Below, piece by piece: positions 55,858 to 64,000 of a DNA stretch of 64,000 nucleotides. Source of the DNA: Paraneptunicella aestuarii (lineage in GTDB: Bacteria; Pseudomonadota; Gammaproteobacteria; Enterobacterales; Alteromonadaceae); contig NZ_CP074570.1 in assembly GCF_019900845.1 (NCBI RefSeq), forward strand, positions 4,836,001 through 4,900,000, given 5' to 3'. The notes beneath the pieces are model-generated. The model saw only the letters and a list, made by a program, of their open reading frames with translations. It was not told the DNA's origin and ran no database searches. The position numbers and the translations under genes were made by a program. Numbering within the stretch: position 1 is the stretch's first letter; the number at the start of each line of letters is the position of its first letter.

Positions 55858-57399
55858 TTACCAGGTTTGCGTTGCTTTAAAGTTTTCCAACGCGGCTTGC
55901 AATGCGCCTTCAATTTCGCCGTTGTAATCACCGCTTTCGTTGATCTTGGCCATCAGGTCTGCTTTTTCAGAATTCATGTAAGAATGTACCGCAGATTCAA
56001 AGTCTAAAACTTTGTTCAATTCGATATCTTTCAAGAAGCCTTTTTCAGCAGCGAACAATGACACAGCCATCTCTGCGATAGACAAAGGAGCATATTGCTT
56101 CTGTTTCATCAACTCGGTTACACGCTCACCGTGTTCCAATTGAGCACGAGTAGCGTCATCAAGGTCAGAAGCGAACTGCGAGAACGCAGCCAATTCACGA
56201 TACTGAGCAAGTGCTAAACGGATACCACCACCCAGTTTCTTAATGATCTTGGTCTGAGCTGCACCACCAACACGAGATACCGAGATACCTGCGTTAACAG
56301 CAGGACGGATACCAGAGTTGAACAGGTTAGTCTCAAGGAAGATCTGACCATCTGTAATCGAAATTACGTTAGTTGGTACGAACGCAGATACGTCGCCAGC
56401 TTGTGTTTCGATAATTGGAAGTGCAGTCAAAGAACCAGTTTGGCCTTTCACTTCACCATTCGTGTACTTTTCAACATACTCAGCGTTAACACGAGCAGCA
56501 CGCTCCAATAGGCGCGAGTGCAAATAGAAAACGTCACCAGGATAAGCTTCACGACCAGGAGGACGACGCAACAACAATGAGATTTGACGATAAGCAACAG
56601 CTTGCTTGGACAAATCATCATATACGATTAGTGCATCTTCACCGCGGTCACGGAAGTATTCACCCATAGTACAACCAGAGTAAGCAGACAAATATTGCAA
56701 TGCCGCAGACTCAGAAGCAGAAGCAGCAACAACGATGGTGTGAGCCATAGCGCCGTGTTCTTCCAACTTACGTACTACGTTAGCAATAGTTGAAGCTTTC
56801 TGACCGATAGCAACGTAAATACATTTTACGCCAGTATTTTTCTGGTTGATGATGGCGTCGATTGCCAAAGCTGTTTTACCAGTTTGACGGTCACCGATAA
56901 CCAACTCACGCTGACCACGACCGATTGGGATCATGGAGTCAACGGATTTATAACCAGTTTGTACAGGTTGGTCTACTGATTTACGCTCGATTACGCCAGG
57001 TGCGATTTTTTCTACTGGTTCGAAACCATCAGAATCAATTGCGCCTTTACCATCAATTGGCTCACCCAGTGTGTTTACAACACGACCTAACAAACCACGA
57101 CCAACTGGTACTTCAAGGATACGACCAGTAGAGTTTACTTTAGTGCCTTCTCTCAAGTCGGCATATGGACCCATAACTACCGCACCAACGGAGTCACGTT
57201 CCAGGTTCAAGGCAATTGCATAGCGATTGCCTGGAAGCTCAATCATCTCGCCTTGCATTACGTCTGCAAGACCGTGAATACGGATGATACCGTCAGTTAC
57301 GCTGACAATAGTACCTTCGTTGCGAGCTTCACTTACTACTTCGAACTGTTCAATACGTTTTTTGATCAGTTCTGCAATTTCAGTGGAATTCAGTTGCAT
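55858..57399 (-). CDS. atpA: ATP synthase F1 subunit alpha
   Basis: The protein has 513 residues, exactly the E. coli length. It is the non-catalytic nucleotide-binding subunit. The P-loop GDRQTGKT lies near residue 170, IYVAIGQK near 197, [11 protein letters not shown] near 265, and the arginine-finger segment [10 protein letters not shown] near 370. It is 13 bp after atpH. Confidence 0.98.
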   Translation of the reverse strand: MQLNSTEIAELIKKRIEQFEVVSEARNEGTIVSVTDGIIRIHGLADVMQGEMIELPGNRYAIALNLERDSVGAVVMGPYADLREGTKVNSTGRILEVPVGRGLLGRVVNTLGEPIDGKGAIDSDGFEPVEKIAPGVIERKSVDQPVQTGYKSVDSMIPIGRGQRELVIGDRQTGKTALAIDAIINQKNTGVKCIYVAIGQKASTIANVVRKLEEHGAMAHTIVVAASASESAALQYLSAYSGCTMGEYFRDRGEDALIVYDDLSKQAVAYRQISLLLRRPPGREAYPGDVFYLHSRLLERAARVNAEYVEKYTNGEVKGQTGSLTALPIIETQAGDVSAFVPTNVISITDGQIFLETNLFNSGIRPAVNAGISVSRVGGAAQTKIIKKLGGGIRLALAQYRELAAFSQFASDLDDATRAQLEHGERVTELMKQKQYAPLSIAEMAVSLFAAEKGFLKDIELNKVLDFESAVHSYMNSEKADLMAKINESGDYNGEIEGALQAALENFKATQTW

Positions 57400-57412
57400 G
57401 CTCTTTTCCCCG

Positions 57413-57946
57413 TTATGCTTGTAGCGCGTCTGCTAATCGACCCAGTTTGCTTTTCACAGAACCGTCGATAACAGTGTCACCAGCTCTGATAATCATGCCA
57501 GCGACCAATAAGGGATCTACGCTACAATGCAGCTTAACTTTTCGTGCAAGGCGCTTTTCAAGTGAAGCGCCAAGTTCTTCTTGCTGCTTGGCAGACAAAT
57601 CAGTTGCAGATTTCACATCTACATCAATTTCTTTGTCGTACTCCGCTTTAAACTCGTTAAACAGTGACAGAATTTCTGGCAATGCTTGCAAGCGTCTGTT
57701 TTCAGCCAGTACCTTGATAAAGTTTTGGCCTTTATCATCTAACTGGTCGTCACAAACGCTATTAAACAAGCTGGCAAGTTTTTCAGATGCCAAAGAGCCG
57801 GAAACCAGCTCTTTAATCGTGTCGTTATTTGCTACTTCCGCAGCAAACATCAACATTTCTTGCCATTTGCCAACCGCACTGTTATCCAGAGCGTAATCAA
57901 ACGCAGCCTTAGCATAGGGGCGAGCAACGGTTGTCAATTCAGACAT
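57413..57946 (-). CDS. atpH: ATP synthase F1 subunit delta
   Basis: The protein has 177 residues. Delta connects F1 to the peripheral stalk. The N-terminal [14 protein letters not shown] and the C-terminal [29 protein letters not shown] are family signatures. It starts 11 bp after atpF and is translated in the operon. Confidence 0.96.
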   Translation of the reverse strand: MSELTTVARPYAKAAFDYALDNSAVGKWQEMLMFAAEVANNDTIKELVSGSLASEKLASLFNSVCDDQLDDKGQNFIKVLAENRRLQALPEILSLFNEFKAEYDKEIDVDVKSATDLSAKQQEELGASLEKRLARKVKLHCSVDPLLVAGMIIRAGDTVIDGSVKSKLGRLADALQA

Positions 57947-57956
57947 AGCTCTATCC

Positions 57957-58427
57957 CTATAGTTCGGTTACGAGTTTATCAACGATGTCGCTGTGTGCAG
58001 CTGCGTCGATTTCACGCTCAAGAATTTTCGCAGCGCCAGTCATTGCTAATGCAGCAACTTGCTTACGCAGTTCTTCTTTTGCACGGTTACGTTCAGCTTC
58101 AATTTCAGCATGACCCTGGGCAATAATCTTTTGACGCTCTTCATGTCCACGTTGCGTTTCTTCGTCAACGATTTGTAAAGCACGTTTTTTAGCTTGCTCA
58201 ATAATGTCAGCTGCCTGAGCCTTCGCATCTTTCAATTCGGCAGTTGCCTTTTCTCTTGCCAATACAAGGTCTTTTTCAGCTTTATCAGAAGCTGCCAGAC
58301 CGTCTGCAATGGTTTTTTGGCGGTCTTCGATTGCTTTCAACAATGGTGGCCACACGTACTTCATGCAGAACCAAACGAAAACAGCAAAAGCGATGACTTG
58401 CCCGATTAGAGTGGCGTTAATGTTCAC
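57957..58427 (-). CDS. atpF: ATP synthase F0 subunit b
   Basis: The protein has 156 residues. One membrane helix lies at about 5-25 ([17 protein letters not shown]), then a long charged right-handed coiled coil to the end. Two copies form the peripheral stalk. The length equals E. coli AtpF. Confidence 0.96.
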   Translation of the reverse strand: MNINATLIGQVIAFAVFVWFCMKYVWPPLLKAIEDRQKTIADGLAASDKAEKDLVLAREKATAELKDAKAQAADIIEQAKKRALQIVDEETQRGHEERQKIIAQGHAEIEAERNRAKEELRKQVAALAMTGAAKILEREIDAAAHSDIVDKLVTEL

Positions 58428-58471
58428 TACCGCTCCTCCTATTTAGTTATTCGCAATTAATAAACAGACTC

Positions 58472-58705
<234 letters not shown>

Positions 58706-58760
58706 TTATTTTCTAAAAGTTAAAGTTAAAAGTTAAAGTGTTAATTCTTGTCTTACGTTA

Positions 58761-59594
<834 letters not shown>

Positions 59595-59674
59595 TTATAT
59601 AACCCAAGTTGTATTTTAGAATTCGGTTGTGCTGTTTTTAGTGCTCGCCAGATAGTACACGCGCTTCACACGTC

Positions 59675-60079
59675 TCAATAATCACGACTTTTTATAGTCA
59701 CTATCCATTGGCCAAGCATGGTTAATACGAAAGTTCCAAACAAAGGCATAGCCTGCACATTAGGCCAGCGAAATATCAATAAAAATAGAACTATCGTTAA
59801 AGCCAGTTTTAGTTTGGAACCCCTTTGAAAACTCTTATAAACAAGCTGAATTTGACGGGCACCTGCATAACGGAATGCGTAGGTTACGAACAGCAGATTA
59901 GGAAGAATGACAGTCACCCCCCCAAGTAACGCAGATATTGCGCCAACGCCGCTGATGAATAACCAGGCCATGAGGGTGCAGAAGATAGCGACCAGGAATT
60001 GCAACACCAACATTTTCTTCGCAATTTCTATACCTGGTTTTGCCAGTACTGATAGCACCAAATTCCTCGTTGTTTCCAA
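59675..60079 (-). CDS. atpI: ATP synthase accessory protein AtpI
   Basis: The protein has 134 residues with four membrane helices. The LLGGVTVILPNLLFVTYAFR segment is typical of AtpI/UncI, which aids c-ring assembly or ion supply. It is the first gene of the atp operon; its promoter should lie in 60080-60197. Confidence 0.93.
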   Translation of the reverse strand: METTRNLVLSVLAKPGIEIAKKMLVLQFLVAIFCTLMAWLFISGVGAISALLGGVTVILPNLLFVTYAFRYAGARQIQLVYKSFQRGSKLKLALTIVLFLLIFRWPNVQAMPLFGTFVLTMLGQWIVTIKSRDY

Positions 60080-60197
60080 ACTGACACTTAAGGCGCGAAA
60101 AGTATACTGGTTTACACTGGGTTTTCAACAAAAAAGCTCAAAAACTGAAATTAACCTTAACAAGCAACATCCACTGTGTAACAAATCATCAACGAGG

Positions 60198-61082
60198 CTA
60201 ATTTTCGTGCTTTATCCTTGCCAGAATACCGTCTAGTTGATCAAGATCGGAGAAATTAATAACTAATTTCCCTTTTCCTTTAGCGTTGTGGCTAATGGAA
60301 ACAGGGGCTCCGAGGTTTTCTGAAAGAGAGCTTTCCAACTTTTTAACATCAGGGTCAACTAACTTCTCATTGGTTTTTTGCTGAGGTTGCTGCATTTTAC
60401 GCACTAAATGTTCAGCATCCCGAACTGTCATTCCCTTATTGGCAACAACACGTGCAGCTTCGCTTTGTTGTTCTCCTTCTAAGGATAACAAAGCTCGGGC
60501 ATGGCCCATTTCAATATCACCATGCTCCAACATTAGCTTCACATCATCATTCAGATTATTCAGACGCAAAATATTGGTAACAGCGGTTCGTGATTTACCG
60601 ACAGCTTCGGCAATTTGCTGATGCGTTAAATCAAATTCATTCATTAAACGTTGCAATGCCTGTGCTTCTTCCATGGCATTTAGATCTTCGCGCTGAATGT
60701 TTTCAATGAGAGCGATCGCAACTGCGGCTTCATCGGGAACGTCTTTAATCAGACAAGGAACAACATCCAAACCTGCAATTTGACTCGCTCTCCAACGACG
60801 CTCACCAGCAATGATTTCATAGCTTTCTTCTGCCAGCTTACGAACCACGATGGGTTGAATGATACCTTGAGAACGGATAGACGAGGCTAAATCTTCCAGT
60901 GCCTCAGAGGCCATGTCTTTACGAGGTTGGTATTTACCTGGACGTAAAAATTCAACAGGTAATTTCTGTAGCTCACCTTTTTGTGCCAGCGTTTCAACAT
61001 CACCGTCTGTAGCAGCTCTTTGCTGACTGGTTGCTAACAAGGCGTCTAATCCACGCCCCAAACCTCTTTTCTTTGCTGACAT
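60198..61082 (-). CDS. parB: chromosome partitioning protein ParB
   Basis: The protein has 294 residues. The start KKRGLGRGLDALL is typical of chromosomal ParB. The CTPase/parS-loading region has GKYQPRKDM, QGIIQPIVVR and IIAGERRWRAS. The helix-turn-helix THQQIAEAVGKSRTAVTNILRL recognises parS. It lies 66 bp after parA. No perfect parS was found in the window. Confidence 0.96.
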   Translation of the reverse strand: MSAKKRGLGRGLDALLATSQQRAATDGDVETLAQKGELQKLPVEFLRPGKYQPRKDMASEALEDLASSIRSQGIIQPIVVRKLAEESYEIIAGERRWRASQIAGLDVVPCLIKDVPDEAAVAIALIENIQREDLNAMEEAQALQRLMNEFDLTHQQIAEAVGKSRTAVTNILRLNNLNDDVKLMLEHGDIEMGHARALLSLEGEQQSEAARVVANKGMTVRDAEHLVRKMQQPQQKTNEKLVDPDVKKLESSLSENLGAPVSISHNAKGKGKLVINFSDLDQLDGILARIKHEN

Positions 61083-61148
61083 GATTTCCTCTATCGTTTT
61101 ATTCGAAACAGACCTGATACAACACCACTAATTGAACCCTCAGTTGAA

Positions 61149-61928
61149 TTAGGCTGTTTGTACTTTTCTCTCACGGCGAAGGATTTCTCCTGCCAGTGCC
61201 AAATATGCCTTGGCTCCTGTAGAAGACTTTTCATAATACATAGCCGGTGCCCCAAAACTTGGCGCTTCAGCCAAACGTACATTTCTTGGAATAACAGTAC
61301 GATATACCTGCTCACCAAAATGACGTTTTAGTTGTTCAGAAACATCGTTGGCCAAACGATTGCGGGGATCGTACATAGTCCTTAGCACACCTTCAACTCG
61401 CAAATCCGGATTTACTACAGATGCCAATTTTTGAATGGTGTCCAGCAAGGCTGTTAATCCTTCCAAGGCAAAATATTCACATTGCATTGGTACTAATACT
61501 GAATCGGCAGCCGCCATTGCATTAACGGTGAGTTGATTCAAAGATGGTGGGCAATCAATAAAAATAAAATCGTATTTATCTCTAACGGGTTGCAAAGAGT
61601 TACGTAAACGTAATTCCCGGGCAAACACTTCCATGAGCTTGATCTCTGCAGCGGTTACATCACCATTTGCAGCAATGAGATCATATTTTCCGGTGGGTGA
61701 TTGGATAATGACTTCTTCAATAGGCTGTTCTTCAATCAGCAACTCATATACCGTTGAAGCAACGCCGTACTTATCAACACCACTGCCCATAGTGGCATTA
61801 CCTTGTGGATCAAGATCAATCAACAATACTTTGCGTTTAGTTGCAGCCATAGACGCTGCAACATTGATGGCAGTAGTGGTTTTACCTACACCGCCTTTCT
61901 GATTTGCAATTGCGATTACCTTACCCAA
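61149..61928 (-). CDS. parA: chromosome partitioning ATPase ParA (Soj)
   Basis: The protein has 259 residues. The P-loop KGGVGKTTTAINVA lies near residue 10, DLDPQGNATMGSG near 40 and IFIDCPPS near 120. It forms DNA-bound gradients that move ParB-parS. It is 14 bp after rsmG, in the order mnmG-rsmG-parA-parB that marks the origin region. Confidence 0.97.
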   Translation of the reverse strand: MGKVIAIANQKGGVGKTTTAINVAASMAATKRKVLLIDLDPQGNATMGSGVDKYGVASTVYELLIEEQPIEEVIIQSPTGKYDLIAANGDVTAAEIKLMEVFARELRLRNSLQPVRDKYDFIFIDCPPSLNQLTVNAMAAADSVLVPMQCEYFALEGLTALLDTIQKLASVVNPDLRVEGVLRTMYDPRNRLANDVSEQLKRHFGEQVYRTVIPRNVRLAEAPSFGAPAMYYEKSSTGAKAYLALAGEILRRERKVQTA

Positions 61929-61942
61929 CGTGAACCTTCCCG

Positions 61943-62578
61943 TTATTGCTTTTTAATCATTATGACATGTCGTTGTGCTTCCAATCCGGGCACTTCTACG
62001 ACATGACTTTCTTGCAATGCAAATCCTTCAGGAATAGCCTGGATTTCTTGTTCAGGATATTGGCCTTTTAAGGCAATGAATACGCCGTTTTGATCTACCA
62101 AGTGCTGACAAGAATTCAGCATATCGTCGATAGACGCATAAGCACGGGTAATAACACCGTCAAACCCCTGCTCACAAGTGTAGTCTTCTACTCTGGATTG
62201 CACGGGCTCTATATTGGCAAGTTTTAATTCAAAAGCAACTTGTTTTAGGAATCGAATTCGCTTGCCAAGACTATCCAGTAATACGAAATGACTGTCAGGT
62301 AACATGATTGATAAAGGCACACCGGGTAATCCAGGCCCTGTACCTACATCAATAAAACGTTTTCCCTGCACATAAGGACTTACTGCAATTGAATCCACTA
62401 AATGCACAGCGACCATATCCAGTGGATCACGTACTGATGTGAGGTTATAGGCTTTGTTCCATTTATGGATCATTTCCAGAAACTTTACCAACAACTGTTG
62501 TTTTTCATTGCTGACATCAAAAGGCAGCGATTGGCAATAATCAGCCAGTTTTGTTTGAATTTTTTCTATAGGAAACAT
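61943..62578 (-). CDS. rsmG: 16S rRNA m7G527 methyltransferase
   Basis: The protein has 211 residues. It methylates G527 of 16S rRNA at N7 with SAM. Motifs: NKAYNLTSVRDP near residue 40, the SAM-binding FIDVGTGPGLPGVPLSI near 75, LLDSLGKRIRFL near 100 and GVITRAYASI near 137. Its ATG overlaps the mnmG stop (TGATG), so they are translationally coupled. Confidence 0.97.
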   Translation of the reverse strand: MFPIEKIQTKLADYCQSLPFDVSNEKQQLLVKFLEMIHKWNKAYNLTSVRDPLDMVAVHLVDSIAVSPYVQGKRFIDVGTGPGLPGVPLSIMLPDSHFVLLDSLGKRIRFLKQVAFELKLANIEPVQSRVEDYTCEQGFDGVITRAYASIDDMLNSCQHLVDQNGVFIALKGQYPEQEIQAIPEGFALQESHVVEVPGLEAQRHVIMIKKQ

Positions 62579-64000
62579 CAGGCGGACTTTCTCAGTAAAC
62601 CTTGTTTTTTCAAATACACTAGCAGCAATGAAATGGCAGCTGGCGTAACACCTGAAATTCGCGATGCTTTACCAATGGTTTCCGGCCTGGCTTCTTTTAG
62701 CTTGGCAACCACTTCATTGGATAAACCGGAAATAACACTGTAATCAAAATCCGTTGGCAACAATGTATTTTCATTACGCTGCGTTTTAGCAATTTCGTCT
62801 TTTTGACGCTCGATATAACCCGCGTATTTGATTTGAATTTCAACCTGCTCAGCAGCTTGAACATTTTGTTCAACCAAACCAGGGCCAAATGCTTCAATTT
62901 GCATTAAGCGTTCATAGGTCATTTCCGGACGACGGATCAATTCTTCCAGAGAATGTTCTCTAGACACCGGGTTTTTCAAATGAGGATTCAATTCAGCAAC
63001 CGCTTCGTGAGCAGGATGTACCCATTGGCTACGTAAACGTTGAACTTCCAACTCAATAGCTTCAACTTTTTCGCTAAATTTCTGCCAGCGATAATCGTCG
63101 ATTAAACCAATCTCTCTCGCTTTAGCAGTCAGTCGAATATCAGCATTGTCTTCACGCAACAATAGTCGATATTCAGCACGGCTGGTAAACATACGATAAG
63201 GCTCTTTTGTTCCCAGTGTTGATAAGTCATCAACCAATACGCCGATATAAGCTTCATCACGACGCAAGGTAAAAGGATCTTTTTGTAGTGCTTGCAACGC
63301 AGCATTTGCACCTGCTAATAAACCTTGCGCACCTGCTTCTTCATAACCGGTAGTACCGTTTATCTGACCAGCGAAAAACAATCCCTGAATATGCTTGGTT
63401 TCCAGTGTTTGTTTTAAATCGCGTGGATCGAAGAAATCATACTCTATTGCGTAACCAGGTCGCACAATGTGAGCATTCTCAAAACCGCGAATAGAATGGA
63501 TCAATTCAACCTGAACATCAAAAGGCAAACTGGTTGATATACCATTTGGGTAAACTTCGTTAGTAGTTAACCCTTCAGGCTCTACGAAAATCTGATGCGT
63601 ATCCTTATCCGCGAAACGCATTATCTTATCTTCAATGGATGGGCAATAACGCGGGCCAATTCCTTCAATTACGCCTGTGTACATAGGTGAACGGTCAAGA
63701 CCACCACGAATAATGTCGTGTGTACGTTCATTAGTGTGAGTAATGTAACAAGGGATCTGGGTTGGATGTTGAGAACGATTACCCAGAAAAGAGAATACGG
63801 GCGTTGGATTGTCACCCGGTTGTTCCTGCATAACAGAGAAATCCAGCGTTCTGGCATCCAAACGCGCAGGCGTTCCTGTTTTTAGACGATCAACACGGAA
63901 GGGTAGCTCTCTTAAGCGTTGTGCCAATGCGATAGAAGGAGGATCGCCCGCTCTACCACCTTTGTAATTTTCCAGACCAATATGAATAGTTCCGCCCAGG
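62578..64000 (-). CDS. mnmG: tRNA uridine-5-carboxymethylaminomethyl synthesis enzyme MnmG, N-terminus outside window
   Basis: The frame is open to the right edge, so the start and the FAD-binding N-terminus lie outside. About 474 residues are seen. With MnmE it puts the cmnm group on U34 of some tRNAs. Motifs: [58 protein letters not shown] and [15 protein letters not shown], and the C-terminal MnmE-binding domain ([21 protein letters not shown]). The gene usually lies close to oriC. Confidence 0.97.
   Translation of the reverse strand, partial: LGGTIHIGLENYKGGRAGDPPSIALAQRLRELPFRVDRLKTGTPARLDARTLDFSVMQEQPGDNPTPVFSFLGNRSQHPTQIPCYITHTNERTHDIIRGGLDRSPMYTGVIEGIGPRYCPSIEDKIMRFADKDTHQIFVEPEGLTTNEVYPNGISTSLPFDVQVELIHSIRGFENAHIVRPGYAIEYDFFDPRDLKQTLETKHIQGLFFAGQINGTTGYEEAGAQGLLAGANAALQALQKDPFTLRRDEAYIGVLVDDLSTLGTKEPYRMFTSRAEYRLLLREDNADIRLTAKAREIGLIDDYRWQKFSEKVEAIELEVQRLRSQWVHPAHEAVAELNPHLKNPVSREHSLEELIRRPEMTYERLMQIEAFGPGLVEQNVQAAEQVEIQIKYAGYIERQKDEIAKTQRNENTLLPTDFDYSVISGLSNEVVAKLKEARPETIGKASRISGVTPAAISLLLVYLKKQGLLRKSA

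Noticed and set aside
61943..64000. oriC near mnmG
   Set aside because: No cluster of DnaA boxes is visible in the window; if oriC is close, it lies beyond the right edge.

Overview
The window is a chromosomal segment of a gammaproteobacterium, probably a free-living marine or aquatic heterotroph of moderate GC content. The evidence is conserved gene order rather than one marker: orn/rsgA/psd, then yibQ-envC-gpmI facing a rhodanese gene-grxC-secB-gpsA as in Escherichia coli, and mnmG-rsmG-parA-parB-atpIBEFHAGDC as found close to oriC in Pseudomonas and related genera. A TonB-dependent receptor, a secreted polyhydroxyalkanoate depolymerase and several secreted proteins suggest polymer use. I cannot name the genus.

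Layout. 1-2.1 kb: two tandem related secreted proteins, the first cut by the window edge. 2.1-5.5 kb: a MaoP-like protein and a TonB-dependent receptor. 5.9 kb: tRNA-Gly(GCC). 6.2-10.7 kb: orn, rsgA, psd, an EamA transporter and a glycerophosphodiesterase, followed by a 283-bp MITE-like element. 11.0-22.5 kb: a complete chemosensory operon (cheY, cheA, cheW, a three-PAS receptor, cheW, a ParA-like ATPase, a STAS protein, cheR, cheD, cheB) with a divergent response regulator. It resembles the Che2/F7 type of Pseudomonas aeruginosa and Vibrio cholerae but carries an extra ParA/STAS pair. 22.7-24.8 kb: an EntD-like phosphopantetheinyl transferase, a TonB-N-terminus-like protein and a MerC-family protein with a Zur-like box. 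24.9-31.3 kb: envelope and glycolysis genes and the grxC-secB-gpsA operon. 31.4-42 kb: carbonic anhydrase, VOC protein, small outer-membrane protein, M20 amidohydrolase, an unknown protein, PHA depolymerase, a membrane protein, a DsrE protein and an adenosine-deaminase-family lipoprotein.

42.0-49.5 kb is an accessory island of growth-control modules: vapBC, a PLP decarboxylase, a divergent-type hipBA, a secreted protein, and a second hipBA that is a close E. coli-type homologue. The second is preceded by four perfect TATCC-N8-GGATA operators at exact 28-bp intervals. The island ends in a shrunken IS110/IS1111-like element and a large LamG/PKD surface protein. 52.8-64 kb is core chromosome: the ATP synthase operon, parB, parA, rsmG and the 3' part of mnmG, all on the minus strand.

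The observations most worth following up are the ParA/STAS-augmented chemosensory operon, the phased HipB operators, the internally deleted IS110-like element whose termini resemble those of a separate palindromic element at 32.7 kb, and the Zur-like box in front of merC.
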